Assembly (NCBI RefSeq): GCF_019916085.1
Contig: NZ_CP049834.1
Location: 341,501-405,500 of the forward strand
Origin: Aquirufa lenticrescens
GTDB taxonomy: Bacteria > Bacteroidota > Bacteroidia > Cytophagales > Spirosomataceae
Length of the DNA: 64,000 nucleotides
Direction of reading: 5' to 3'
A model generated the notes under the pieces. The model did not search any database. It saw only the letters and a list, made by a program, of their open reading frames with translations, and was not told where the DNA came from. Shown here piece by piece: positions 45,361-55,001 of the stretch (the stretch's first letter is position 1; each line of letters opens with the position of its first letter). Position numbers and translations under genes: made by a program.

Positions 45361-45723
45361 ATGGAATTAAAAAACTATGAGACGGTGTTCATTTTAACTC
45401 CCGTTTTGTCTGAACAACAGACAAAGGACACTGTTGAGAAATTCAAGAATCTGTTGGTAGAAAACGGTGCGCAAATCGTTCATGAAGACGCTTGGGGCTT
45501 ACGTAAGTTAGCTTACCCGATTCAGAACAAGCACACTGGATACTATCAAATTTTCGAATTTGCAGCAGCTCCTACTTTAGTCGCTAAATTAGAATTAGAA
45601 TACAAGCGTGATGAGCGCGTTATTCGTTTCTTAACCCTAGCGGTAGATAAGCACGCATTAGCTTATAACGAAAAAAAGAGAAAAGGATTAGTAGGTAGAA
45701 AACCAGAAAAAACAGAAGCATAA
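45361..45723 (+). CDS. rpsF: 30S ribosomal protein S6
   Basis: A 120-residue S6 with [15 protein letters not shown] and [17 protein letters not shown]. The ATG at 45361 fits the family start; an in-frame upstream ATG at 45292 would give a 23-residue extension unlike any S6 and would include the promoter. It binds S18 on the platform of the small subunit. First gene of rpsF-rpsR-rplI, with no ssb between rpsF and rpsR. Confidence 0.97.
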   Translation: MELKNYETVFILTPVLSEQQTKDTVEKFKNLLVENGAQIVHEDAWGLRKLAYPIQNKHTGYYQIFEFAAAPTLVAKLELEYKRDERVIRFLTLAVDKHALAYNEKKRKGLVGRKPEKTEA

Positions 45724-45724
45724 T

Positions 45725-45976
45725 ATGACACTAGTTAACGAACCTGTAGATAAGAACGGAAACCGCAAGAAGTATTGCCGTTTCAAGAAATCTGGTATTC
45801 AATACATCGATTTCAAAAACCCTGATTATTTATTGAAGTTAGTGAATGAGCAAGGTAAAATTTTACCTCGTCGTATCACAGGAACTTCTTTGAAATTCCA
45901 ACGCCGTGTGGCACAAGCTATCAAGCGTGCTCGTCACTTGGCTTTGATGCCTTACGTGGCTGACGGTTTAAAATAG
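45725..45976 (+). CDS. rpsR: 30S ribosomal protein S18
   Basis: An 83-residue S18 with RKKYCRFKKSGIQYIDFKN and the basic C-terminal RITGTSLKFQRRVAQAIKRA, which partners S6. Starts two bases after rpsF. Only one cysteine (CRF) is seen, so the zinc site of some S18 variants is absent. Confidence 0.97.
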   Translation: MTLVNEPVDKNGNRKKYCRFKKSGIQYIDFKNPDYLLKLVNEQGKILPRRITGTSLKFQRRVAQAIKRARHLALMPYVADGLK

Positions 45977-46012
45977 TACCTTATCCAATAAACATTTGAT
46001 TGTAAACATAAG

Positions 46013-46456
46013 ATGGAAATTATATTAAAAACAGATATTGCTGGATTAGGTTACAAAAACGATATCGTTGCAGTGAAAGCTGGTTACGGTCGTAATTACT
46101 TAATTCCACAAGGTTTCGCTATCATGGCGACTCCGTCTAACCGCAAGGTTGTAGCGGAAAACATCAAGCAAGCTGCTCACAAAGTGGAGAAAGTTCGTCA
46201 AGATGCATTCGATTTAGCTACAGCTATCGGTGAAATGACATTAACTATTCCTGCGAAGACAGGTGATAGCGGAAAAATCTTTGGTCGCGTGACTAGCCTT
46301 CAAATTTCAGAAATGTTGAAAGAAAAAGGTTTCGATATCGATCGTAAGAAGATTTCATTCGATACAGAAGTGAAGACTATTGGCGATTACGCTGCTACGC
46401 TTGACTTACACAAAGAAGTAAAACACAAGATTACTTTCTCTGTGGTTTCAGAATAG
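46013..46456 (+). CDS. rplI: 50S ribosomal protein L9
   Basis: A 147-residue L9 with the N-terminal rRNA-binding domain (KTDIAGLGYKNDIVAVKAGY, YGRNYLIPQGFAI), a central helix and the C-terminal domain. Thirty-six bases separate it from rpsR. It ends at a strong terminator (46482-46513). Confidence 0.97.
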   Translation: MEIILKTDIAGLGYKNDIVAVKAGYGRNYLIPQGFAIMATPSNRKVVAENIKQAAHKVEKVRQDAFDLATAIGEMTLTIPAKTGDSGKIFGRVTSLQISEMLKEKGFDIDRKKISFDTEVKTIGDYAATLDLHKEVKHKITFSVVSE

Positions 46457-46481
46457 TATTTGAAACAAAACGATAAGAAGG

Positions 46482-46513
46482 AATCGCGCTGAGCAATCGG
46501 CGCGATTTTTTTT
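46482..46513 (+). terminator. Terminator of rpsF-rpsR-rplI
   Basis: AATCGCGC (46482-46489) and GCGCGATT (46500-46507) form an 8-bp GC-rich stem with a 10-base loop, followed by T's to 46513. A second hairpin (TTTTTTGGG/CCCAAAAAA, 46508-46533) follows directly. Confidence 0.85.
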
Positions 46514-46533
46514 GGGCCCAAGCCCCCAAAAAA

Positions 46534-46589
46534 CAGTGGACAGTGGACAGTAGTCAGTAAACAGTAGTCTGTTGTCAGTAGACAGAAAT
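46534..46589 (+). repeat. Heptanucleotide repeat array A
   Basis: Eight 7-base units in perfect register, mostly of the form CAGTNNN: CAGTGGA, CAGTGGA, CAGTAGT, CAGTAAA, CAGTAGT, CTGTTGT, CAGTAGA, CAGAAAT. The unit is degenerate, but the spacing is exact. It lies between the rplI and icd terminators and is mirrored by array B. Short tandem heptad repeats of this kind are known from cyanobacterial and some other genomes; their function is unsettled. Confidence 0.7.
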
Positions 46590-46604
46590 AGGTATAGGGT
46601 AAAA

Positions 46605-46639
46605 TAAAAAGAGTCAGGACCTAGTTCTGACTCTTTTTA
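46605..46639. terminator. Bidirectional terminator between the two heptad arrays
   Basis: TAAAAAGAGTCAG (46605-46617) and CTGACTCTTTTTA (46627-46639) are perfect 13-base arms around a 9-base loop. It terminates icd transcription from the right and any read-through from rplI on the left. Confidence 0.85.
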
Positions 46640-46640
46640 C

Positions 46641-46675
46641 TTACTGACTACTGGTTACTAGCTACTGAATACTAG
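46641..46675 (-). repeat. Heptanucleotide repeat array B (inverse orientation)
   Basis: On the plus strand five 7-base units in register: TTACTGA, CTACTGG, TTACTAG, CTACTGA, ATACTAG. Read on the minus strand they give YCAGTAN/CTAGTAN, the same theme as array A, so the two arrays are inverted with respect to each other around the terminator at 46605-46639. Confidence 0.65.
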
Positions 46676-46704
46676 CGTCAGTTTTTGCGAAGCGAAAACT
46701 ACGC
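46675..46704. repeat. Hairpin spanning the icd stop codon
   Basis: GCGT-(C)-AGTTTTTGC and GCGAAAACT-ACGC form 13 paired bases with one bulge and one G-T pair, closed by a GAA loop. The icd stop codon (46699-46701) lies in the 3' arm on the plus strand. There is no T-run after it, so it is not by itself a terminator; it may protect the icd mRNA end. Confidence 0.55.
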
Positions 46705-47928
46705 TAACGCAGCCTTCAAATTCGTATCTAAAGCCTCTAAGAACTCTTCTGTGTATAAGTAGTGCTCTCCGTGAGTGACTTTGTTACCGTGAATACAAAC
46801 CGCTAAGTCTTTAGTCATTTTACCTGACTCCACTGTCGCAACACATACTTTTTCCAATGTTTGGCAGAAATTAATCAAAGCCGCATTGTTATCTAATTTA
46901 CCACGGAACTCTAAACCACGTGTCCAAGCGAAGATAGATGCGATTGGATTCGTAGAAGTAGGCTTTCCAGCTTGGTGATCGCGGTAGTGACGAGTCACCG
47001 TTCCGTGAGCCGCTTCCGCTTCCATTACTTTTCCGTCTGGCGTAATTAATACAGACGTCATTAAACCTAATGAACCGAAACCTTGCGCAACGGTATCAGA
47101 CTGAACGTCTCCATCATAGTTTTTACAAGCCCAAACAAAGTTACCATTCCACTTTAACGCAGATGCAACCATGTCATCAATCAAACGGTGCTCATAAACG
47201 ATACCTGCAGCATCGAATTTTGCTTTGTAATCTGCTTGGTAGATTTCTTCGAAGATATCTTTGAAACGACCATCGTATTTCTTCAAGATTGTATTCTTAG
47301 TCGATAAATACAAAGGCCAGCCTTTGCTCAATGCCATGTTAAAGCAAGAGTGTGCAAAACCTTTGATCGATTCATCCGTATTGTACATGGTCATTGCAAC
47401 GCCATCTCCTTTGAAGTTGTATACTTCGAACGTTTGAGCTGCACCACCATCTTCTGGTTGGAATGTAACCGTTAATTTACCTTTTCCTTTGGTTACGAAG
47501 TCAGTTGCACGGTATTGATCACCGAACGCGTGACGACCGATCATAATAGGAGCAGTCCAGTTAGGAACTAAACGAGGAACGTTAGCACAAACGATTGGCT
47601 CACGGAAAACAGTACCATCTAGGATGTTACGAATCGTTCCGTTAGGTGATTTCCACATTTGCTTCAAATCAAATTCAGCTACACGAGCCTCATCTGGAGT
47701 GATGGTAGCACATTTGATACCTACACCGTATTTTTTGATTGCCTCAGCTGCTTCGATGGTTACTTGGTCATTCGTCTCATCGCGGTATTCTACGCCTAAA
47801 TCATAGTATTTAATGTCTAGATCTAAATAAGGCAAGATTAATTTATCCTTGATGAATTTCCAGATAATTCGAGTCATCTCATCGCCGTCTAATTCAACGA
47901 CTGGGTTGGCAACTTTAATTTTTTCCAT
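46699..47928 (-). CDS. icd: NADP-dependent isocitrate dehydrogenase, eukaryote-like type
   Basis: Oxidative decarboxylation of isocitrate to 2-oxoglutarate in the TCA cycle. The 409 residues match the homodimeric, eukaryote-like NADP enzyme (IDH1/2 type) rather than E. coli Icd: [20 protein letters not shown] at the start, [40 protein letters not shown] and [14 protein letters not shown]. The ATG at 47926-47928 is preferred to the ATG at 48000, which would add 24 residues across the -7 element. It is a single-gene transcript. Confidence 0.95.
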   Translation of the reverse strand: MEKIKVANPVVELDGDEMTRIIWKFIKDKLILPYLDLDIKYYDLGVEYRDETNDQVTIEAAEAIKKYGVGIKCATITPDEARVAEFDLKQMWKSPNGTIRNILDGTVFREPIVCANVPRLVPNWTAPIMIGRHAFGDQYRATDFVTKGKGKLTVTFQPEDGGAAQTFEVYNFKGDGVAMTMYNTDESIKGFAHSCFNMALSKGWPLYLSTKNTILKKYDGRFKDIFEEIYQADYKAKFDAAGIVYEHRLIDDMVASALKWNGNFVWACKNYDGDVQSDTVAQGFGSLGLMTSVLITPDGKVMEAEAAHGTVTRHYRDHQAGKPTSTNPIASIFAWTRGLEFRGKLDNNAALINFCQTLEKVCVATVESGKMTKDLAVCIHGNKVTHGEHYLYTEEFLEALDTNLKAALA

Positions 47929-47968
47929 TTTTGTTATATCAATATTTTGATAGGTTGTGTTAATCTTG

Positions 47969-47976
47969 CAAAGGTA
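47969..47976 (-). promoter_or_regulatory. -7 promoter element of icd
   Basis: The minus strand reads TACCTTTG, matching TAnnTTTG, 41 bases upstream of the icd ATG. It excludes the longer start at 48000. A -33 TTG is not obvious. Confidence 0.5.
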
Positions 47977-48128
47977 AAGACTAAATCTTTTTTCCTCCAT
48001 TATTTTGGGGTATTTTTGTCAAAATAGTGGATATTTTTTCTTGCCAAATAGGCACGGAAAGTTCAAGCTCTTTATTTGATTAAAATTTGCCTGAAAAAGC
48101 GTAAATTGCAGTCCTTTTTTTAGATACT

Positions 48129-49463
48129 ATGTTTGAGAATTTAAGTTCGAAGTTGACCACTGCTATGCGTACCCTGAAAGGGAACGGTAGAATTACGGAT
48201 ATTAACGTTGCTGCAACGGTGAAGGAAATTCGCCGCGCCTTAATGGATGCGGACGTTAACTATAAGGTAGCGAAAGAAATCACGGATCGAATTAAGGATC
48301 AGGCGATGGGCCAAAAAATCCTCATTGCCGTAGAGCCTGGTCAATTATTGATTAAAATTGTTCACGAAGAATTAACCCAGTTAATGGGTGGCCAAAAGCA
48401 GGACATTAACCTAAAAGGTGATCCGTCAGTCGTTTTGATTGCTGGTTTACAAGGTTCTGGTAAGACGACTTTCTCAGGTAAATTAGCTCAATACATAAAA
48501 AAAGGGGGACGCAATGTACTATTAGTAGCCTGCGATATTTACCGTCCAGCGGCGATTGACCAATTGAAAGTATTGGGAGAGCAGGTAGGGGTGGAAGTTT
48601 ACGCTGAGCCTGAAAATAAGAATGCAGTAAGCATCGCGGAGAACGCTTTGTCTTATGCCCGTAAGATGGGTAAAAAAGTAGTCATCGTCGATACGGCGGG
48701 TCGTTTAGCGGTGGATGAGGCGATGATGAACGAGATCGCAGCTGTCAAGGAGGCGATTAAACCGACGGAGATTTTATTCGTTGTGGATTCGATGACGGGT
48801 CAAGATGCGGTGAATACGGCGAAGACCTTTAATGATCGATTAAATTTTGATGGCGTTGTCTTAACGAAATTAGATGGGGATTCTCGCGGTGGTGCGGCCC
48901 TCTCTATCCGTCAAATTGTTGATAAACCGATTAAATTCATTTCTACAGGGGAGAAAATGGAGGCCTTGGATCAGTTCTATCCTGATCGTATGGCGAACCG
49001 TATCCTAGGAATGGGTGACGTGTTGTCTTTAGTGGAGCGTGCGCAGCAGGCTTTTGACGAAGATGAAGCAGCTCGATTAAATAAGAAGATACGCCAAAAC
49101 AACTTTACGTTTGAGGATTTCTACGCACAACTACAACAAATCAAGAAGATGGGTAACATCAAGGATTTGATGGGTATGGTGCCGGGAATGAGTCAGGCAG
49201 TGAAAGATGTGGATATTTCCAATGATTCCTTCAAGCCGATTGAAGCGATTATCAGTTCGATGACTCCGAAGGAGCGTCAGAATCCAGATATTTTGAACCC
49301 ATCCCGCAAGAATCGTATTGTAGCAGGTTCAGGAACATCGATTCAAGAGGTGAATAACCTGTTGAAACAGTTCGAAGACATGCGCAAAATGATGAAGATG
49401 ATGAACAAGGTTCAAGATGGAAAGATGAAGATGCCTAATTTAGGAGGCATGTTCAAGCGCTAA
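48129..49463 (+). CDS. ffh: Signal recognition particle protein Ffh
   Basis: The 444-residue SRP GTPase that guides inner-membrane proteins to FtsY. N domain (1-90), G domain with GLQGSGKTT (about 108-116), VDTAGRLAVD and TKLDGDSRGG, and the methionine-rich M domain (from about 325) with MGMVPGMSQAVK and the long MRKMMKMMNKVQDGKMKMP tail. Single gene with a start at 48129. It ends one base before the pheT stop on the other strand (TAA then TTA). Confidence 0.96.
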   Translation: MFENLSSKLTTAMRTLKGNGRITDINVAATVKEIRRALMDADVNYKVAKEITDRIKDQAMGQKILIAVEPGQLLIKIVHEELTQLMGGQKQDINLKGDPSVVLIAGLQGSGKTTFSGKLAQYIKKGGRNVLLVACDIYRPAAIDQLKVLGEQVGVEVYAEPENKNAVSIAENALSYARKMGKKVVIVDTAGRLAVDEAMMNEIAAVKEAIKPTEILFVVDSMTGQDAVNTAKTFNDRLNFDGVVLTKLDGDSRGGAALSIRQIVDKPIKFISTGEKMEALDQFYPDRMANRILGMGDVLSLVERAQQAFDEDEAARLNKKIRQNNFTFEDFYAQLQQIKKMGNIKDLMGMVPGMSQAVKDVDISNDSFKPIEAIISSMTPKERQNPDILNPSRKNRIVAGSGTSIQEVNNLLKQFEDMRKMMKMMNKVQDGKMKMPNLGGMFKR

Positions 49464-51896
49464 TTATTTTCGAATTAGCGCTCCTATTTCCTTCTCGAAT
49501 CCTTTCATTAAGCGATCCATCGTGGACTCAATCACCTTATCTGTTAAGGTTTGAGACTCATCCTGTAGCGTAAAGCTCACGGAATAGGCCTTCTTGCCTT
49601 CGCCTAGGTTTTTACCCTCGTAGACGTCGAATATCGATACGTTTTTCAGTAAATTCTTCTCGTATTGCTCTGCTAGTTTGCGAATCGCTTGGTAGCTAAC
49701 CGTTTTGTCGACGACAAGTGATAAGTCACGACGCACCTCTGGGAATTTAGAAATTTCTTGGTAGACGAAGTCTGCCTTTTCTTGCTTCACCCAGTAATCC
49801 CAGTCGAAATCAGCGAAGAAAACGTCTTGTTTTACCTCCCATTTGCTGGCTAAATTCGGGTGAATCATCCCTACTTCTAGACAAGCTTTCTTATTGATGG
49901 AAATGCGCAACCCAAAGGCAAAAACACTCGAATTCTCGATCGTATCGGTCTCGAACTCTGTTACACCTAATGAGCGCATTAACTCAATACTGACTTGGTA
50001 TAAGTGGTGTAACGCGGTTTTAGTAGGTGCGCTTGACCAGGTTTCTCCGGCCCATAAACCCGTCGTAAATAAAGCTAAATGTTTCTTTTCGATGTATTTA
50101 GCGCCTTTTTTATGGTAGGTTTTGCCAAATTCAAAGACTTTCAAATCTTTTTGGCGGCGGTTAATATTGTGTGCTAATACCTCTAATCCGGCGAATGACA
50201 TGTGCTGTCTCATGACGCCTAGATCTTCGGAAAGACGATTTAGAATCTCTACCGTTTCGAATGATAAATCTTTCGCGATCGATGCGTGCGCATCGGCTTT
50301 CGTCAATGAGTTGGTAATGATTTCCTGGAAGCCTTTGGCCGTCAAAATCTGTGAGATATTCAACTGCACGCGCTCTTTGTCTAACAAAGGGAATTCCGAA
50401 ATAAAATTCGCGCTTAAATGATCCGATAACGGGATGTTGTCCAAACCGTGGATGCGCAAAATTTCCTCGATAATATCAGCCTCTCTGGTCACATCGACGC
50501 GGTAAGCTGGAGAGATCGCAACGAAATCGTCGCCTTTATCGGCTTCGATTTTGAAATCTAACAATGTCAAAATTTCCTTGATTCGCTCAGCCGCTAATTC
50601 AATGCCGATGTATTGTTGTACGCGGCGAACGCTGACAGGAATGCTTACTAATTCAACCTGAGTAGGGTAATAATCAATCGGTTCTGAAGTTATTTTTCCG
50701 CCGGCTACTTCTTGAATTAATTGGGCTGCATATTCTAATGCGAATAATTTGGCCTGAATATCCGTGCCACGCTCGAAACGGAAGGAAGCATCGGTTTTAA
50801 GTCCGTGAATTTGGCTTGCTTTACGAATTCGCTCTGGTTTAAAGTGAGCGACTTCTAAAAATACACGTGTGGTACTGTCTTTAATGCCTGAATCTTCTCC
50901 ACCCATCACGCCGGCCATGCCGATAGCCGCTGAAGCATCACAGATCATTAATTCTTCGCCCGTTAATTTGCGTTCAATTCCGTCTAAGGTTTTGAAGACG
51001 GTTCCAGCTGGTAAAGAATCAACGATTAATTTACCGCCTTTAATCTCATTCCAATCGTACGCATGCATCGGTTGGCCTAATCCATGGCAAATAAAATTCG
51101 TGATATCCACCACGTTATTAATGGGACGTAAACCGATAGCCGCTAAACGCTCCTGTAACCAAGCTGGAGAAGGGGCTACTTGAATACCATCGATCGTGAT
51201 GCCACAGAAGCGGTCACAACCGGAGTCTTTTACCTCAACCGTGATGGGATGTGCGTTACTTTCGATCACCAAAGCAGGTGATGGCAATTGAATCGGAAGG
51301 CCTGTTACGGCACGAATATCACGAGCTACGCCCCAGTGAGAGGCAGCGTCCGCGCGGTTTGGTGTTAACCCGATTTCTAAAACTAAATCTCCTGCGATGT
51401 CAAAAAAGGATGCGGCCGGTGTTCCGTTAGGCACCTGAGTGTCCAACACTAAAATACCATCGTGTGAGGTTCCAATTCCAATTTCATCTTCTGCACAAAT
51501 CATTCCTTCGGAAGGCTGTCCGTAGACTTTGCGCTTCTCAATTTTGAATAATTCTTTGCCTTCTTTGTCGTATAACTGGGTGCCAGGAGTGGCGACGATC
51601 ACTTTTTGGCCAGCTGCTACATTCGCAGCGCCACAAACAATGGTAAATATTTCGTCCAAACCTGCGTCTACCGTCGTCAGGCTTAAGGTCTTCTCTTTCA
51701 CTTCGAATTTTTCGCAGGTTAAAACTTCACCTACTACGAAACCTTTCAATCCACCAGGAATCTTATCATGAGGCTCAATACCTTCCACTTCAAGTCCGGT
51801 GTTTGTTAATAAAACGTCTAATTCTTCTGGGCTGCCTTGTGCAGGAAGCTTCGAAATATCAATAAAATCGCGTAACCAATTAAGGGAAATTTTCAT
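49464..51896 (-). CDS. pheT: Phenylalanine--tRNA ligase beta subunit
   Basis: The 810-residue beta subunit of PheRS. N-terminal EMAP-like tRNA-binding domain (about 40-150), B3/B4 editing domains (PTPNRAD-like LTPNRADAASHWG), B5 domain and the C-terminal anticodon-binding FDX-ACB domain (about 715-810). pheS is not adjacent. Eight bases separate it from def. Confidence 0.95.
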   Translation of the reverse strand: MKISLNWLRDFIDISKLPAQGSPEELDVLLTNTGLEVEGIEPHDKIPGGLKGFVVGEVLTCEKFEVKEKTLSLTTVDAGLDEIFTIVCGAANVAAGQKVIVATPGTQLYDKEGKELFKIEKRKVYGQPSEGMICAEDEIGIGTSHDGILVLDTQVPNGTPAASFFDIAGDLVLEIGLTPNRADAASHWGVARDIRAVTGLPIQLPSPALVIESNAHPITVEVKDSGCDRFCGITIDGIQVAPSPAWLQERLAAIGLRPINNVVDITNFICHGLGQPMHAYDWNEIKGGKLIVDSLPAGTVFKTLDGIERKLTGEELMICDASAAIGMAGVMGGEDSGIKDSTTRVFLEVAHFKPERIRKASQIHGLKTDASFRFERGTDIQAKLFALEYAAQLIQEVAGGKITSEPIDYYPTQVELVSIPVSVRRVQQYIGIELAAERIKEILTLLDFKIEADKGDDFVAISPAYRVDVTREADIIEEILRIHGLDNIPLSDHLSANFISEFPLLDKERVQLNISQILTAKGFQEIITNSLTKADAHASIAKDLSFETVEILNRLSEDLGVMRQHMSFAGLEVLAHNINRRQKDLKVFEFGKTYHKKGAKYIEKKHLALFTTGLWAGETWSSAPTKTALHHLYQVSIELMRSLGVTEFETDTIENSSVFAFGLRISINKKACLEVGMIHPNLASKWEVKQDVFFADFDWDYWVKQEKADFVYQEISKFPEVRRDLSLVVDKTVSYQAIRKLAEQYEKNLLKNVSIFDVYEGKNLGEGKKAYSVSFTLQDESQTLTDKVIESTMDRLMKGFEKEIGALIRK

Positions 51897-51904
51897 CTGT
51901 CTAA

Positions 51905-52477
51905 TTAACGAGTAAGCTTCATTTTGTAATCCACGGAAACTTTTCCTCTCGTGATATCACTTAACTTATTTTTGATGAGGCGTTTTTTCACTGGATTCAA
52001 ATGATCTGTGAATAAAATACCTTCGATATGATCGTATTCATGTTGGATAATGCGAGCTGCTAAGCTTTCGAATACATCCGTTCTTTCTTCGCCTTGCTCA
52101 GTCCAATAGTGAATTTTCACGTATTCTGGGCGATAAACTTCGCCGCGAATACCTGGGATTGAAAGACATCCTTCCTCGAATCCCCATTCGTCGCCTGTTT
52201 CTTCCAAAATAGTCGGATTCACAAACACTTTCTTAAATCCAATTAATGACTCATCCACATCCTCGTCTTTTTCTCCCTCATTCATGGGACGGCCGTCCAC
52301 CACAAACAACCGAATGTCCATGCCGATCTGAGGCGCAGCTAAACCAACGCCGCTAGCCGCATACATGGTCTCAAACATATCTTCCGATAATTTGATTAAA
52401 TCGATGCTCCCTAATTCAATAGGGGATGCGACTTTTCTTAAAACAGGGTCCCCGTAGGGTATAATTGGATAAATCAT
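51905..52477 (-). CDS. def: Peptide deformylase
   Basis: Removes formyl from nascent N-terminal methionine. The 190 residues carry the three motifs: GVGLAAPQIG (43-52), EGCLSIP with metal ligand Cys104, and HEYDH with His146, Glu147 and His150. An insert at 64-77 (GRPMNEGEKDEDVDES) is rich in acids. It lies upstream of pheT on the minus strand, eight bases away, so they share a transcript. Confidence 0.96.
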   Translation of the reverse strand: MIYPIIPYGDPVLRKVASPIELGSIDLIKLSEDMFETMYAASGVGLAAPQIGMDIRLFVVDGRPMNEGEKDEDVDESLIGFKKVFVNPTILEETGDEWGFEEGCLSIPGIRGEVYRPEYVKIHYWTEQGEERTDVFESLAARIIQHEYDHIEGILFTDHLNPVKKRLIKNKLSDITRGKVSVDYKMKLTR

Positions 52478-52500
52478 GTCTATTAGCGCAATGCAAACAA

Positions 52501-52508
52501 CAAATTTA
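52501..52508 (-). promoter_or_regulatory. -7 promoter element of def-pheT
   Basis: The minus strand reads TAAATTTG, matching TAnnTTTG, 24 bases upstream of the def ATG. Confidence 0.45.
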
Positions 52509-52578
52509 GCAGAATTTATCCTTTGTTTTTCGTAATTTGCAGGGATTTTTAACCTAAGTAAGATTTAATAAAAAGATT

Positions 52579-53196
52579 ATGAATAGAAACTTCTTTAAGG
52601 CACATCCTTGGCATGGCGTTCAAATAGGTGACCAAATGCCTGAATTAGTGACCGCGTTTATTGAAATTGTTCCTACGGACACAGTAAAATACGAGATTGA
52701 CAAGCAAACGGGATATTTAAAGATTGACCGCCCGCAGAAATTCTCGAACATTGTTCCGGCTTTATATGGCTTTTTGCCGCAAACCTATTGTTCTGACGGT
52801 ATCGCGGAATTAGCGCGTAAGTATTCTGGTAAGGATATTGAAAGAGGGGATGGCGATCCATTGGATATTTTAGTGCTTTCAGAGCGTGCGATTACGCACG
52901 GAGATATTTTATGTCAGGCGATTCCGATTGGGGGAATTCGCATGATTGATAAGGGTGAGGCGGATGATAAAATCATTGCGGTGTTAAAGGATGATCCGAT
53001 TTATGGCAAATGGAAAGACATTGCGGATGCGCCTAAAGATATTGTGGAGCGCTTGAGACATTATTTCTGGACGTACAAAATGTTGCCAGGAGAAACTACC
53101 TCAAATGCGGTAGATATTGATGATATTTATGGTCGCGAGGTGGCGTTTGAAGTAATTCGCCAGGCGCGCGAGGATTACCGTAAAAACTTTGGTTAG
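52579..53196 (+). CDS. ppa: Inorganic pyrophosphatase, family I
   Basis: Splits pyrophosphate to drive biosynthesis. The 205 residues contain KYEIDKQTGYLKIDRP, YGFLPQTYC, GDGDPLDILVLSE (metal-binding aspartates) and KDDPIYGKWKDI. Slightly longer than the E. coli enzyme (175), as in other Bacteroidota-type forms. sppA follows after 22 bases. Confidence 0.93.
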   Translation: MNRNFFKAHPWHGVQIGDQMPELVTAFIEIVPTDTVKYEIDKQTGYLKIDRPQKFSNIVPALYGFLPQTYCSDGIAELARKYSGKDIERGDGDPLDILVLSERAITHGDILCQAIPIGGIRMIDKGEADDKIIAVLKDDPIYGKWKDIADAPKDIVERLRHYFWTYKMLPGETTSNAVDIDDIYGREVAFEVIRQAREDYRKNFG

Positions 53197-53218
53197 TAAA
53201 CCTTAATATAAATAAGCT

Positions 53219-54988
53219 ATGTGGCAATTTGTCAAGTATTCGTTAGCGACTGTTGTAGGACTTTTTCTTTTTGCAATCGTCTCTTTATTGCTTTTGGCTG
53301 GTGTAGGTGCCGCCATCGGTAGTTCAGATGAGGTGTATGATTTGAAAGATAACTCCGTTTTAAAACTGGATTTGAATCGCCCGATTGTAGAAAATGCGAC
53401 GCCGGAGGATAATCCATTTGCGGCACTTACGGATTTGTATTTTGCACCGCCAGAAAATTTGGGATTAATTCAGGTTTTGTCAGCGTTAGAGCGCGCGAAA
53501 GTAGATCCTAAAATCAAGGGTATTTATTTAGATGCTAGTTTTCCGATCGCAGGATATGCTCAGCTTTCCGAGATTCGGGAGGCGATTCAGAAGTTCCAAA
53601 AGTCTGGCAAATTCGTCTATGCTTATGCGAATTCATATACAGAAAAGGGCTATTACATTTCATCTGTGGCGGATAAGACCTATTTAAATCCAAATGGTTT
53701 ATTGGATTTTAACGGTATTAGTGTTCAATATACGTTTTACAAGAAAGCGTTAGACAAATTAGAAATAGAACCTTTAGTGTTCCGAGTAGGTACCTATAAG
53801 TCAGCGGTTGAGCCATTTATTCGGGAGGACATGAGCGAAGAAAATAAGGCACAGACATCCTCATTCTTACAATCAATTAACACGTATGTGTTTGATAAAA
53901 TTGCTCGTTCTAAAAATATCCCGGTACGTAAATTAGATCAAATTGCTGATAGTTTACAGGCTTTTGAACCTTCTAATGCAGAGAAATTAGGAATGGTGAA
54001 GCAAGGATATTGGGATGAGTTTGAGGCTTTATTAAAGAAAGCCTCTGGCGAGAAAGAGAAAGTGATTTATGTGTCGGTGAATAATTATTTGAAGGCAAAA
54101 AATCCGATTGATGAGGTTGAAGGAAAGGATCGAATTGCGGTTTTAGTGGCCGAGGGAGAGATTTCTGGAACGAGAGCTTCAGAGGGAAATATTGGCTCAG
54201 ATGATTTCGTAAAAGAATTGAAGAAATTACGTGAGAGTAAATCAGTCAAAGCGATCGTGCTTCGCATTGATTCTCCAGGAGGATCTTCTTTAGCGTCTGA
54301 TATCATGTGGCGCGAGATTGAATTGACTAAGAAGGTAAAACCGATTATCTCGTCTATGTCGAATTATGCAGCTTCTGGCGGCTATTACATGGCAATGGGA
54401 ACGGATGTGATTGTGGCACAACCTACGACAATTACAGGTTCGATTGGAATCTTTGCGGCCTGGTTTAATGTGGATAATTTCTTGAAAAATACCTTAGGTA
54501 TCACGCAGGATCACGTGAATACGCATGCAAATTCGAATTTTATGAATTCGGCTGGGGCCTTAACCGATTTCCAAAAGTCAGTTGTCCAAAATTCGGTGAA
54601 CAAGGGCTATCTGTCGTTTACCACCAAAGCTGCGGCGGGTCGTAAGATGACCCTACAGCGTTTACAATCGTTAGCGGGTGGACGTGTTTGGACGGGTGCA
54701 CAAGCAAAGCAAGTGGGCTTAGTGGATGAATTAGGTGGTTTGGATAAGGCAATTGAAATTGCGGCTGCTAAGGTGAAATTAAAGCCGGGTACCTATAAGG
54801 TGTCGGTCTATCCGAAGGCAAAATCATTCGTAGACGAGTTATTGAATTCAGCGACTTCTGAAACATCGCTTTCAGAGCGTTTGCTAGCTAAAAATATCCC
54901 TTGGGCTTCGTCTGTTTTAGAGGTGAACCGTTGGAAAAAGAGAGAAGGCTTCTTAGCAATGATGCCTTATTTAATGGAATTTGAATAG
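53219..54988 (+). CDS. sppA: Signal peptide peptidase SppA, long type
   Basis: A 589-residue membrane serine protease with a Ser-Lys dyad, cleaving leftover signal peptides. One transmembrane helix near residues 9-32. The tandem SppA halves hold the general-base Lys194 in [11 protein letters not shown] and the nucleophile Ser386 in [13 protein letters not shown]. Length matches the 67-kDa E. coli enzyme. It overlaps nothing and bioB starts 13 bases later. Confidence 0.92.
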   Translation: MWQFVKYSLATVVGLFLFAIVSLLLLAGVGAAIGSSDEVYDLKDNSVLKLDLNRPIVENATPEDNPFAALTDLYFAPPENLGLIQVLSALERAKVDPKIKGIYLDASFPIAGYAQLSEIREAIQKFQKSGKFVYAYANSYTEKGYYISSVADKTYLNPNGLLDFNGISVQYTFYKKALDKLEIEPLVFRVGTYKSAVEPFIREDMSEENKAQTSSFLQSINTYVFDKIARSKNIPVRKLDQIADSLQAFEPSNAEKLGMVKQGYWDEFEALLKKASGEKEKVIYVSVNNYLKAKNPIDEVEGKDRIAVLVAEGEISGTRASEGNIGSDDFVKELKKLRESKSVKAIVLRIDSPGGSSLASDIMWREIELTKKVKPIISSMSNYAASGGYYMAMGTDVIVAQPTTITGSIGIFAAWFNVDNFLKNTLGITQDHVNTHANSNFMNSAGALTDFQKSVVQNSVNKGYLSFTTKAAAGRKMTLQRLQSLAGGRVWTGAQAKQVGLVDELGGLDKAIEIAAAKVKLKPGTYKVSVYPKAKSFVDELLNSATSETSLSERLLAKNIPWASSVLEVNRWKKREGFLAMMPYLMEFE

Positions 54989-55001
54989 AAATAAAGCTTA
55001 T

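Noticed and set aside
46534-46675. CRISPR array
   Set aside because: The units are 7 bases, tandem without spacers, and degenerate. No cas genes are in the window.
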